From Linanthus parryae (lineage: Eukaryota > Streptophyta > Magnoliopsida > Ericales > Polemoniaceae), in assembly GCA_023055425.1 (NCBI GenBank), contig JALGPY010000010.1:15907363-15971362 (forward strand): a stretch of DNA of 64,000 nt, written 5' to 3'. This document shows, piece by piece, positions 11,229-22,400 of the stretch. The notes beneath the pieces were generated by a model. That model was not told the DNA's origin. It searched no databases and saw only the letters and a list, made by a program, of their open reading frames with translations. Numbering within the stretch: the stretch's first letter is position 1; the number at the start of each line of letters is the position of its first letter. Made by a program: the position numbers and the translations under genes.

Positions 11229-11744
11229 AGTGGAGATAAAAATCTTTTGTTATTATGGTGTTGAGATTTTACAGATGTAAAATAAATTGCTGAAACCACG
11301 GAACCCCAATTAGGGTTTCATAAGAGAGGGACGAGAGGAAGATGAAAGGAACGACATAATATATAAAATATGGGCCAGTGAAAATTCAAATAAAAATCCC
11401 TATTGCTTTCTTTTTTTTCAACTTATTAATGTTATTTATTCGCAGATAAATTATTTTTTATTTTTAATTTTTTGACATGGAAACCAAACAAGATAGAGCC
11501 TCATCTAGTAGTACACCCATATTGTCGAGTACTACTACAACTCTATCTCTATTCATTGAAAAGTCTCGAGCCATGTGTTCTCCACCTGTGCTTCTCGTGC
11601 ACAAGCCACCTGATTTAACTGCATTTTTTTTGTTGATCAAAATGAGAGATTTTAAAGAAAACAACTAACACCCATTACAACAAGAAGCTACATGATCAAC
11701 TAGTGATCTCAAATTGGGAGTTAGCCACCAGCTGCTATTAGGAT

Positions 11745-12412
11745 TTAATAAGCCACTATTTTTGCAACCCAATCAGCAACATTTAAACTTCTAGCTATCC
11801 ACCTGATCTTTTTTTTTTTTTTTTTTTTTGAGAAATTATCCACCTGATCTTGAGATTGAGTTGCTGCTTGTAATCTTTGATATCTTCAACAATAACTTTG
11901 TTGCTCCAGGGGCAGTTGGTATCACTCAAAACGCATTGAGTTAGGAGCTTGCAATCAGATAAGATGGTACATTGAGGGAGTTCTCTTGCAGGCCAGGAAT
12001 CACAAGCTTTTCTCATACTGATAGCTTCATCCATAAAAAGAGAATCAGCCATTATGGAAGATCATCCACCCTCCATCACACTCCAGCCATCCTTAAAGGC
12101 AACCCAAGCCACATAAGCTCTCTTTGACATTTTATCCCAGGTAGCATCACAAAATATTACTGGAAATTGAATTTGGAAAGGCTGTTGAGTGGGGGGGAGC
12201 CTAGCAGTGTTGGAATTTGCATTATTTTTGGAGGAAAAATAGGAGAGTTGGGATTTTATGATTGCAATAGTTTGAATAGGATTGGGGTTGTATGGTTGAA
12301 GAGGTTGGCATTTCTGTGAATCCAAATATACCAACATGTCAAAGTAATTTGAGAAATAAAAAGTTCCAGAGTTGAGGAGGTGGGGTTCGAACTCAGCAAA
12401 CTTCGATCTCAT
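11745..12412 (-). pseudogene. RNase H-like (RVT_3-type) domain gene remnant, unit B copy
   Basis: The translation and layout are the same as in the unit A remnant: FCDATWD, ADSLFMDEAI, LSDCKLL and ADWVAK-like segments, with the stop at 11745-11747. A TGA at 12062-12064 interrupts the frame; the reading continues in the same frame with SSIMADSL. The retroposon tail at 11811-11836 then adds a run of lysine codons. The LINE-like RNase H assignment is by motif only. Confidence 0.6.
11796..11851 (-). mobile_element. Ultra-short 5'-truncated retroposon, unit B
   Basis: The same 15-bp target duplication as in unit A lies at 11796-11810 and 11837-11851. It encloses a 26-bp insert made of a poly(A) tail (poly(T) on the plus strand) and ATTTCTC. 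The tail is a few bases longer than in unit A, as expected of an unstable homopolymer. Confidence 0.75.
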
Positions 12413-12848
12413 CGAAGCAGTGTTTCATCCATTGGATAACAATCTAAATTTAATCGATTTTTTGGTAAGAAGAAGAAATAGAAACCGAAAGAAGAAATAA
12501 ACTGAAATTAAAAGAAGAAATATTCCAAATACTTACAGAGTTTTGTGAACTGCTATTAATGTCAGAGACTCTCCAAAAAAATATCACGTGAGAGACAATC
12601 TTGAGCATGGACTTGACGTCAAAAATCATGTGAGAGACAATCTTGAGCATGGACTCGACGTCTTAAAGGCTTATTTGCCACCACGGTACTTGTTATAACC
12701 TGGGAGTCTTCGAGCAAGAACAATGAACGAAAACAAAAACGAGACAGTAGTTAACGTGATTCGCTAACAAATTACAACATATCCGCTAGCTACCTCCACT
12801 TCCAGAACTTGAACTTTTATTAAGAGAGAAACCGATTACTACGTACAC

Positions 12849-13503
12849 CAGTGCCGGCACAACCCTAAAGCAGCTGGTGCTGCTGCTTTAAGCCCAGTGA
12901 CTTTCAAGGCCCCCAACCCAAAGTCATATCTTAGAAAGGCAGATTTGTACTTTGGCAACATTAAAGCCATGAATAACCTGTGTGTTTTCTTCTTTCCTAC
13001 TCCCTCTCTGAAAGGTTTAAACTCCACACCTTTTATGCATTTACAACTATTAAATCCGACTATTGCTCATTGTTAATTTTTACTAATTTTCCCACTTATT
13101 CTAAAGTAATTCAAATAGTTACTTATGATGTTCAACATTTTGTTCGTTAATGTTTTTTTTATGGATATCTTCAATCAAATTAATAATTATTGTTGAAAAT
13201 ATGCAACTACTTTGTATTGGAGAAACATATTGAAAATACAATTAACAGTGATCTTCTACTGTAACTAAAATTAAAAGTTATTTTTCTACCATTGAAATTT
13301 TTGAACGTATGCTGGTCTTATTTAAATGCTATCGTAAATAAACAAATAAAAATGTACATGATTTATAAAATTGGAATGTATAAAATTATATATAAAATAT
13401 AATTAATGATATATCATATCTCTCTATCATATAATATTTTCTTAACTGAGGGCCTCATTTTCTCTGTCCGCTTTAGGCCCCGAGAGATCCAGGGTCGGCC
13501 CTG
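12849..13503. mobile_element. Non-autonomous hAT-type element, unit B copy
   Basis: This 655-bp partner of the unit A element has the same 8-bp target duplication ACGTACAC at 12841-12848 and 13504-13511. Its terminal repeats carry a few substitutions (CAGTGCCGGCAC, GGGTCGGCCCTG). It is non-coding. Confidence 0.88.
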
Positions 13504-13922
13504 ACGTACACTACACCAAATCTGTTGGAGATAAAACTTGGTTTAGTCTAATAGCTAAAAAGGCCCAAGCTTAAGTTTGTGCAGAAGGAAGGTAAAACCT
13601 TTCTAAAGCCGGTTAAGAATGTTTCTACAACCACAGTAAGAGTGGCCTAAGAGCATCTCCAATGGAACAAGCTATAATTTATTTATAATTTAATCAAAAT
13701 TGTAGTTTTTCATTTGAGCTCTCAGAAATTTCAGTGTGTGCTCCAATGCTATTATGTAAATGTTAGCTAAATTCATTTCAAATTGAAACTACTTTTTGAA
13801 CAAACTATAACGGCTATATTTTTTAAGAGATGAAATCATCATATACATCTCACAAATAGTAACAACCAAATCTGTTTTATTAAGATTACAACAACTACAT
13901 TATTTGAATACATACACTACAA

Positions 13923-14126
13923 ATGAAGGGATCAATGATTGTATGTTTTGTGCAAATCCTTCTCAAAATGTCTCGTATTGGTTTAATTTCTTCTCTTTTG
14001 TGTGATTCCGATTCTGACGGTGAGTTGGAAAATTTGGCCATAACAATTTTTTTGAAAAATCGGAGTGAAAAGAAGAAGAAACATGGTGGCTCCGTTTCAG
14101 GTCGAAGGTACGTGTGGAGAAAATAA
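13923..14126 (+). pseudogene. N-terminal fragment resembling PIF/Harbinger transposase, unit B
   Basis: This 67-aa frame is nearly identical to that at 7182-7385, with the same acidic stretch and HGGSVSGRRYVWR segment. No nuclease domain follows. Its conservation between units is explained by the recent duplication and need not mean selection. Confidence 0.45.
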
Positions 14127-14321
14127 AAAATTAAAGTTTAGAACCCTAATAATATGTAACCCACAAACAGAACCACCCTGACAGGAGAAACATGGTCATA
14201 GAGGACCTCGCAAACTACTCTAAGATATAGACCAGATTAGCATCAAGATCTTATATAACATGTATGCACCAAGCTAATTTCCTAGAGGATAATCAAATGC
14301 AAAGGGGATGATAACCTTTCA

Positions 14322-14394
14322 AGCAGACTCTTTGAGGCCGTTTCATCTTTATTGGTTAATGATGAGATTCCAGTGACCAAATGTCTCAAAACAG
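14322..14394 (+). other. Possible exon fragment just outside the duplication
   Basis: The sequence reads RLFEAVSSLLVNDEIPVTKC in one frame and ends at ACAG|GTATGT, a good splice donor, at 14394/14395. It begins almost exactly where the duplication ends. I do not recognise the protein. It may be a leftover exon of a disrupted gene or a chance frame. Confidence 0.25.
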
Positions 14395-15027
14395 GTATGT
14401 TTTGTATAACTCATTCTAAGCTTAAACAGAAGGTCCATGACTGCAGCAATTGAGGATACATGAAAAATGATCGCCTCAAATCATGCGAAAGATTGACAGA
14501 ATTATTGGCAAAAGAATAAACAGAACTGGATGCCAAAACAAAGGTTTAATCCTGAACCTGGTTATTGACTTCTTTTTCATGATTTTGGCCATGTCCAGTA
14601 CTCATTACTTGCAAATAATGTCTTCTCCCTTGGGATGCCTCCTTCCAAAAGATGGCCGATAATACTCAATCCTGAAAACAGATTAGACCCGTTATCAATT
14701 GCCATGCATACAACTTTTAAGAAAACAAAAATTCAAGAAAGGTTCTTTCTACTTCTATCTGCAACTTTAAACTATATATTTTTTCTAGAATCAATGAAAC
14801 TAAGCATCCTTCATTCTTTTTTTTCCTTTCATTTTCCATTCACAGCAACATTCATGGTTCCACAAGCCACATGCAAACACACTTGATCAAAAACTCAATT
14901 AATCAAACAAGGAGAAAAAAAACAACTTTGACATTCAAGCCAGAAGTTCACCAAAACAGTCAATTCAATCAGCTATCGCCTATCCAGATACAAAATACTA
15001 CTCACTACTACTAAGTTTTGCCAATCC
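14395..15027. other. Unassigned spacer left of the gypsy element
   Basis: This is AT-rich DNA with no supported gene. It is the left half of the target locus of the gypsy element; the right half continues at 27345. Confidence 0.5.
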
Positions 15028-15032
15028 TACAA

Positions 15033-15464
15033 AGAAATACCCCGTTTTGTGACTACGGGTATTTTGTGATATTATTATAAGTGTTGGTAAGTTAATTTAA
15101 TTATAGAGAGTTAATTCTAATGCTTTGAGAGTTTGGGGGAACTTTGTGACTTTAATCAAAGGTTTTAGTGTCTTTTACTTGAGCTTGGGGGAGGTGTTTG
15201 TCTTTTGGCAAAACTAAGGGGAAATAAGTGTCTTTTGACCTAACTTTTCTTCCTACATAAAAGTTTCCTAATTCGAGAGGGTTTCTTACTTATGAAGTTG
15301 ACTTTATTTCCAACTCTCATAAAACCCTCATTCTCCCTATTTTTCTCTAACTCTCTCACGTCTCCCTCACTCTACCCGTCCCTCTCTCTCTCTCTCGTCT
15401 CTCTTGTGACCGACGGCAGCCACCCACACCGCCGCCGCCGCTCCCTCTCTTTTCCGGCAAGGTA

Positions 15465-15501
<37 letters not shown>

Positions 15502-17361
15502 CTTTTCTTTCTTTCTCTTTTTCTTTCTCTCTTTCTTTCTCTCTATCTCCGTCCGTCTCTCTCTCCGTCCGCCTCCATGGGCGGCGGGTTTGAGTTGTTT
15601 TGTTTCTTCTTTTCTTTTCTCTTGTTGATCTCTTGATCTTGTGATCACTTGTTCATGATTCATGTATGTTGCATGTAATCTATAAATTTCAGTTTGTTAT
15701 GGTTAGGATCATTGTTCATGGATTCGTAGGATTGATTATCAAGTTTTAGGGTTTACCATGTTCTTGGGTGTTGGGAAGAAACCCTAGTTTGGAAGAGAAG
15801 TTTGATTAAACGATTTGGGTGTTTGAATGATCATAATAGGTGGATAACAATCTGATTTGAATGTGGGAATCATGTTATATTAGGTTTAGTATGATTATAG
15901 GATGAATTAGATGCTTGGGGGAAAAGTTTCATGAAGATTGACAATTCCTGTATTGATATTTTGAATGAAGTTGGAAACTTGAAACTAGTGTAACTTTTGA
16001 TTCAGGAATCGAAATTAAGATCCGTTTGAGGCTAAACTTATTATTTCGAACGTTTTGAATCCAATGGAACTGTTTTTAGACCATGATCTGTTTGGGAAAC
16101 TTAGTTAATAGATTTGATGGAGTTATGGTAGATTATGTATGCTTTAGGTTAGGGGATTTTGAAGCAAAGCTTTGGGTCTTATTATGGAGCATGAATTGAA
16201 TGAGATGTTGGGTAAGTGTTAGAACCCTAAACCATTGACTATCATATGCATGTAATTAGTATAGCAAGTATATTGCTAGAGTATTGGTTTGATTAGCATA
16301 TTGTTATGTGTAGGTAACGAGTTCGTCGACGACGAGTACATAGAGTACGTTGATTGATTGCTATAGTTGGAATTTGCTTTGAGGTAAGTAAATATGCCAA
16401 GCCTAGTGTGCTTATCTCTTTCGTGTCAAAACGAATTCTTGTATTTCTTTACGTCTCAAAATGTGTTTATGTGACGTGACATGCAATATGTGATTTCTAC
16501 TTGATAAATGTTTTTCTTGGAAATATCACCATGTTAATGATAATGCATTAATACGTAAAGTGGAATAGTTGTGCGGGGACATTTATTATTATTGTGGTAT
16601 GGTTACCATTGGCATTGGACGGTTTGATCTCGGTCTTCCGTTTCAATTTATTTTTATTTAATCCGGTTGCAAGTCCCCGGATAGCTCCCTGTACTCACTC
16701 CTCTGGACGTTAGATTCTTTGGGGGTGTCGACACTTAAGGTCTTGGATGCTTGCGAGATGGTTTGGTTTCCCCCGTCACAACGAATTAATAATGGATTTT
16801 TAGTTTTTGTTAACGGAAAGAAGTTAACAATGGATTTTGGTTTTTCCTAATGATTATGGAAATGGATTTGGAAATATTGTGGAATTGGAAACTCTTATGT
16901 TTTAATACAAGAGTCAACTTTATTACCGCTGTGTTTGCGAAAAACTCTTACTTATAAATGAGTCATTGATTTATAACTATCCATCATCGTTTTACATGTT
17001 TGGATGTTTATTTACCAGTATTTCATGCTGATTTTGTATTGTGGTGTTTCTTTTTGATTTCGCACCAGAGGTTTAGAAGATGGTTATCTGGCGTAGAAGG
17101 GTACGCGCATCACATGGAACAATAGTAGTAGTATTACATTTGGATTTCAATTCTTTAGTAGTTTAAACACTTTAGTTGTTATGCCGGTTTGTGGCTAGGA
17201 TGTTGATTTTTAATAATGCAACGTTTTAATGACATTTAATTATTATATGTGGATGTTTTGTGCTTGCGAACCATGTTATAAAATCTCCTTGTATCCGGGC
17301 TCCTCTCGGGTACGGAGTGACATCCCCGGGTCTCCGGCTTGGGCCATTTGGGGGTGTTACA
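15033..17361 (+). repeat. 5' LTR of the gypsy element
   Basis: The expected first base T is A here, so the LTR starts AGAAATACC; it ends GTGTTACA. A TATA-like TACATAAAAG near 15255 is followed by a CT-rich leader with a (CT)n tract around 15467-15497, consistent with a promoter and transcript start. Splice-like signals are present: CAAG|GTATTA at 15461, TGTGTAG|G at 16313, GAG|GTAAGT at 16382 and an acceptor-like sequence near 17069. They suggest that the LTR-derived leader may be spliced; this is inference. Confidence 0.92.
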
Positions 17362-17363
17362 GG

Positions 17364-17375
17364 TGGTATCAGAGC
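17364..17375 (+). other. Primer-binding site of the gypsy element
   Basis: TGGTATCAGAGC starts two bases after the LTR end. It matches the complement of the 3' end of plant initiator tRNA-Met, the usual primer for many plant LTR elements. Confidence 0.9.
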
Positions 17376-17777
17376 CGGCATTCCAAAAAGGAATTTGAAA
17401 CTTGTTAGGGCAACTAAAATGAATATAGGAGAATAACTTAAAATTTGACGAGCCGTGGGAATTTGGGTAGTATGGATAGGATTATTATGTGTAAGTGTTT
17501 AGAAAATAGGATAGAAAGCAAGTACTTCCACCCACCCATCCCTAACTAAGAGCCTTAGTCTATCCAAGATACTAAGGGATCGAATTTCTGAAGTGTTCCA
17601 ATTGGATTCTAAGTTTAAGCCTACTTTTAAGAGACTTTGTTGGGAAATTTTCTTCAAGAGTCTCGTGGCTATCAATTTGGAGTCTTGGAAATGATTATTA
17701 GTTGCAAAGAGTAGCTATTTCGGAGTACGGTATATGCCTTTTAAATTAGAGATTTATTAAGTTGTTTCCTCTTGTAG

Positions 17778-18407
17778 ATGGCTAGAACTAAGCATACAGC
17801 AAGGAAGCGTGTGTTGCCAGTTGAGAAGCACCCTGTTGTGACACGTTGGGTTGAAGGTGAAGATTTTCCAGATTTTCGTGACCGCGTGGTTCAATATTGT
17901 GAAGATAGATTCCAAGACTTAGATTTTCCTCGGTATAGAAATCCAGCTTTTCAGGCTTACTGTATGGTGAATGCGTTACCTATGAAACCCATGTTTGGAG
18001 AAATTATTACAAATTATAGCAACATCATGGGCAGGATGAACCGTCTGAATGATAGGGGTTATCGTTGCCAAGGTGAATGGACGGTAAGTGCAGATTTTAT
18101 ATGCAAGTTGTTGATGGAGACTTATCTTAAGTGGCAAAGTTATACAGTTATTGAGATAGAGTCCAGTGATGAAGAAGACGTGATCTACATAAGCTCTAGT
18201 GATGAAAAAGAGGTGATTATTATAGACTCTAGTGACGATGAGGAAGTCGAAGAAGATCCAATGGAAGATGTCGATGAATACCCCGAAATTGAAGAAGATC
18301 CCATGGAGTATGAAGAAAGTGAAGAAGACCCGAGTGAAGATGAAGAGCACGTGTATGATCCCAATGAAGAGAAAGATATGGATGAAAGCGATGAGGATGA
18401 TGATTAA
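17778..18407 (+). CDS. Extra ORF of the gypsy element: histone H3-tail-like N-terminus, SIM-like repeats, acidic tail
   Basis: This is an intact 209-codon frame. Residues 1-11 read MARTKHTARKR. After removal of the initiator Met, eight of the first nine residues match histone H3 (A1 R2 T3 K4, T6 A7 R8 K9), differing only by His for Gln at position 5. Residues 12-123 form an unrecognised, probably folded part. Residues 124-156 are three exact-period 11-residue repeats with the pattern V-I-x-I-x-S-S-D-acidic, resembling phospho-regulated SUMO-interacting motifs. Residues 157-209 are mostly Asp/Glu, with an EEDP repeat. The ATG directly follows TTTCCTCTTGTAG, a good splice acceptor, so expression from a spliced RNA is plausible. 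The frame is open while gag-pol beside it is broken. Function is unknown; chromatin or SUMO-pathway targeting is inference from the motifs. Confidence 0.8.
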   Translation: MARTKHTARKRVLPVEKHPVVTRWVEGEDFPDFRDRVVQYCEDRFQDLDFPRYRNPAFQAYCMVNALPMKPMFGEIITNYSNIMGRMNRLNDRGYRCQGEWTVSADFICKLLMETYLKWQSYTVIEIESSDEEDVIYISSSDEKEVIIIDSSDDEEVEEDPMEDVDEYPEIEEDPMEYEESEEDPSEDEEHVYDPNEEKDMDESDEDDD

Positions 18408-19430
18408 GCTTGTTAGAGTTCTTTATATTTCCTAGACTAGATGCTTTTAAGTTTTATTTATTAGTTTGAATAAGGCCATGGAGCCAAGCAACATTTGAAG
18501 TTTTAGAACGATTCTTGAATAGTCACTTTTGGGCTAGAGTTAAGTTTTTAGCGTTTTGCTTTGGGATGAATAATGTTTACGTTTTGAGGACCCGATTTGG
18601 GGAGTTTAATAAATTTAGCTTTCTGAATTTTGGAGTATGATTTGATGGATTAGGGTTGTGTTATGCTTTGATATTATTGGTTAAGTGCCTAGAAAGTGTT
18701 CATGGAGTTAGAACGCAAAAACTTTAATCTTCGGTGTTGTTGAATCTGCGCAGCAGTGAGTTTTTGTTGTAGCAGACGTATTTAATTGTGGAGTTATTTT
18801 TCCCTGAATTTTTCCCAGAAACTAGACATACTCAGGTGTCTTCAATAAAAATTTCAGCTCTATATGAGTTCTGAAGAATTAGATACGAATTTTCAAAGTT
18901 GACGGTTCAGTAGGAGAATTGCAAAGTGACTAGCTGAAGTATTTTTGATTTTTACCTATCTTCCAGATCTTTTTTTGACCTCAAATTTTATGAAAACGTT
19001 TAGACACGTTTGGCTAACTCTGGAAGAAAGCCTAGCTCATTTTGAGAATTTTAAAGTCAGGTTAAGGCTTTTCAAAGTCAAAGTTTCTGTTCTGGTGGAC
19101 TGTGACAGCAGCTATAGTATTTCCTGTGTATATTGAGTTCTACAATTGATTTTGAGTTGATTCTTCTTGATTATGAAAGTAGACTCAAATAGGGTGTTCC
19201 ACACCAAAATTTACAATTTTTGCTCTATCGATTGATCCTTTTTCTAATTTTGGAAGTAGATGAAAAGATGAGACGCGATCAGCCTATGTGGAAATACATG
19301 AGTAATTGATGTAAATGATTATCAATGTGTGACATTTCTTGTTTAATTGTGCACTACATGTCATATATGCATGATTGTTTGTACTTCTTGATACTTTATA
19401 AGTAATACAATAGGCTATAGTGTAGGGATT
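18408..19430 (+). other. Non-coding spacer between the extra ORF and gag
   Basis: About 1 kb of AT-rich element sequence contains only short spurious frames. A possible acceptor (TATAGTGTAG) lies just before the gag ATG at 19431. The spacer may act as a leader or intron for gag expression. Confidence 0.6.
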
Positions 19431-22400
19431 ATGACTGATAGACCACATCAATACTACACCAGGAGAAATAGTCAAGTCCCTATGGCAATCAACAACAACA
19501 ACAACAGCATGGACCAATTCTTTGCCCAATTGGCTCAGATGGCTCAGAATATGAACAATGGAGAACATAATGCAACTAATTGCGCGAAAAAAATGGCTGA
19601 CACGAAATTTTAAATCATTGCCTGTAAAGTTGTCTGCAATGAGGATCCTGTTGAGCTCGAAAATTGGATCGATGAGATGGATAAGGTCCTCGAGCTAGTT
19701 GAGTGCCCTGAAGACCGCAAGGTCGTTTCCGCGGCATTCTACTTGAAGAACGAAGCTAATACATGGTGGAGAAGCGCACGTCATAACTTTTTGGCTCAAC
19801 CCAATTTCAATTGGGAAGCTCTACAAACTGCATTACGCACTCTCTTTTATCCGGACCATGTCCAGGATCAAAAGTACTTAGACTTTGTGAGTCTGACACA
19901 AGGAAACGGTTCCGTGACCGAGTACTTCAAGAAATTCATGGAATTATCCCGATTCGCAGGTCAGCTGATGCCTGATGAAGCGACTAAAGTCAGGAAGTTC
20001 ATGTCTGGTCTCGAACTTCATCTGCAGAAAGACTTGATGTGCAGGACGTACGATACTCTCCAGGAAGCTTATGATAGAGCTGCAACCGTTTGGCGTATTC
20101 AAGAGGCACAAGATGAGAAGCGTGGGAAACGCAAGGTCGAGAACGCTGTGGGCTATGGAAACAATCAGAGTAGGACTATCCAAGGTAGTCAGGACAAAAG
20201 GTTTAAGCCTAACCACGGAGGAGGTAACCAAGGACAGTATCGTGGTAACAAGCAGAATAATGGAGATGAGCAACCTCGCCGTTATATCTGCAAGAAGTGT
20301 CAACAAAACCATCCAGGAAAGGACTGCCAAGGAAACCTTGTAAACTGCCACAACTGCGGCAGGAAAGGTCATCGTGCTTTTGAGTGCCGATTGAAACCAA
20401 ATGGAAACCAGCAAGGGAACTAAGGAGGCAATTACCAAGGAAACCGACAGTTCAACAACAATCAGGGCGGAAACCGGAACTATGGAAACTACAACAACCA
20501 GAATAATGGAGGCAACAATTATGGTAGGCAGCAAGTGAACAACCAAGGCAATGGAAGGAACAATGGAGCTCAGAACGGGAATAGGAACAACAACGCTCCA
20601 ACGAACGCCAACAACAATGGGACCGGAACGGCAGGAACTACCACACAGAACGGGAATGTTGCAAGGATCGCTGTCATGAGCAGGACTGAAGCGGAAGCAG
20701 CAAATGGAGTAGTCACTGGTACATTTCTTGTTCATGATCAACCAGCTTTTACTCTATTTGATTCCGGAGCATCGTATTCATTTATTTCATCATCATTTGT
20801 GGAAAAATTGAGTCTCAATAAGCCGTCTAGAATATCCATCCCCGTAGCTACCCCAACCGGTCATGTAACAGTATGTGACGCCATTTTTGAAGGAGTAGAA
20901 GTTAAGATTTCTTCTAGTACCCTACCAGCAAACCTGATACGGTTTGATCTTGGAGGAATAGATGTTATCTTGGGAATGCATTGGCTAGGTAAATATCGAG
21001 CAGTAATAGACTGTCACGATCAGAAGATAAGGATTAAAGGTCCAAAAGGAGAAAAAGTTTCTTACCGTGGTATCACAAAGGAACCATGTATTCGACTAGT
21101 GTCAGCTTTGACCATAGTCAACCAAGTGAAGAAGGGTAATATTGCTTATTTATGTTATGTTCAAGACATGTCTAAGAAGGAGAATGTGCTAGAAGAGATA
21201 CCAATAGTTAGAGATTTTCCCGATGTGTTCCCGGACGAAATTCCAGGAATGCCACCTAGAAGGGAGATCGAATTCACTATGGACTTAGCACCTGGAACAG
21301 CTCCAATTTCAAAAGCACCGTACAGAATGGCGCTAGTAGAGTTGAAAGAACTAAAAGATCAGTTGCAAGAGCTACTTCAAAAGGGTTACATAAGGCCGAG
21401 TGTTTCCCCTTGGGGAGCACCGGTATTGTTTGTGAAGAAGAAAGACAGAAGCTTGAGGTTGTGCATTGACTATAGGGAGTTGAATAGCGCAACAATCAAG
21501 AACAAATACCCTTTACCCCGAATTGACGACTTGTTTGATCAGTTACAAGGGGCGAGTGTTTTCTCAAAGATAGACTTGAGATCATGGTATCACCAGCTTC
21601 GAGTAGCCGAGAAGGACATACCGAAGACAGCCTTTAGAACGAGGTATGGACACTACGAGTTTACAGTTATGCCTTTTGGTCTAACCAATGCTCCTGCAGT
21701 ATTTATGGATCTAATGAATCGTGTAATCGTTTCGTGGTCGTCTTTATTGATGACATCCTTGTTTATTCAAAGAGCGAGGAAGAACATGAAGAACATCTCA
21801 AGGAAGTGCTAGAAACTTTGAGACATGAGAAGTTATATGCTAAACTCTCGAAGTGTGAGTTTTGGCTAAAACACGTTCCACTTTTGGGTCACATAATTTC
21901 CAAGGAAGGAATATCCGTGGATCCAGGAAAGATTTCAGCAGTGAAAGATTGGCCTACTCCGAAGAATGTGTCTGAAGTAAGAAGTTTTCTCGGATTAGCA
22001 GGATATTACAGGCGTTTCGTGAAGGATTTCTCGAAGATCGCTAGACCGCTTACTACACTAAAAAGAAGACGGTACGGTATAAGTGGGGCGAAGATTGTGA
22101 AGAAGCATTCCAGACATTGAAGGAAAAGTTGACGTCAGCACCTGTGTTGGCTTTACCCAATGATTCTGGCGAGTTTGACGTTTACAGTGATGCATCGAAG
22201 AAGGGTTTAGGATGCGTGCTTATGCAAGAAAGGAAAGTTATTGCCTATGCTTCAAGACAACTGAAAACTCATGAAGAGAACTATGCTACGCATGATTTAG
22301 AACTTGCAGCAATAGTATTCGCATTAAAGATATGGAGACATCATTTGTATGGATCTGTGTGTAGATTGTATACGGATCATAGCAGTCTAAAGTACATCTT

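Larger units (their letters stand above)
7581..14320. repeat. Tandem segmental duplication, unit B
   Basis: This is the second copy of the duplicated segment, starting inside the LTR fragment (7581-8025) and ending at ataacctttc before unique DNA. It keeps the intact F-box/LRR gene, the empty target of the Mutator-like element (13756-13764) and the shared older insertions. Divergence from unit A is low throughout, apart from the indels noted there. Confidence 0.9.

Noticed and set aside
15292..15663. Ser/Leu-rich and Arg/Glu-rich frames of 98-114 aa
   Set aside because: They translate the CT-rich tract of the gypsy LTR in two frames; low-complexity artefacts.
19944..20741. 265-aa minus-strand frame over gag
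   Set aside because: Antisense shadow of the gag coding sequence with a valine/isoleucine bias caused by asparagine- and glycine-rich sense codons.
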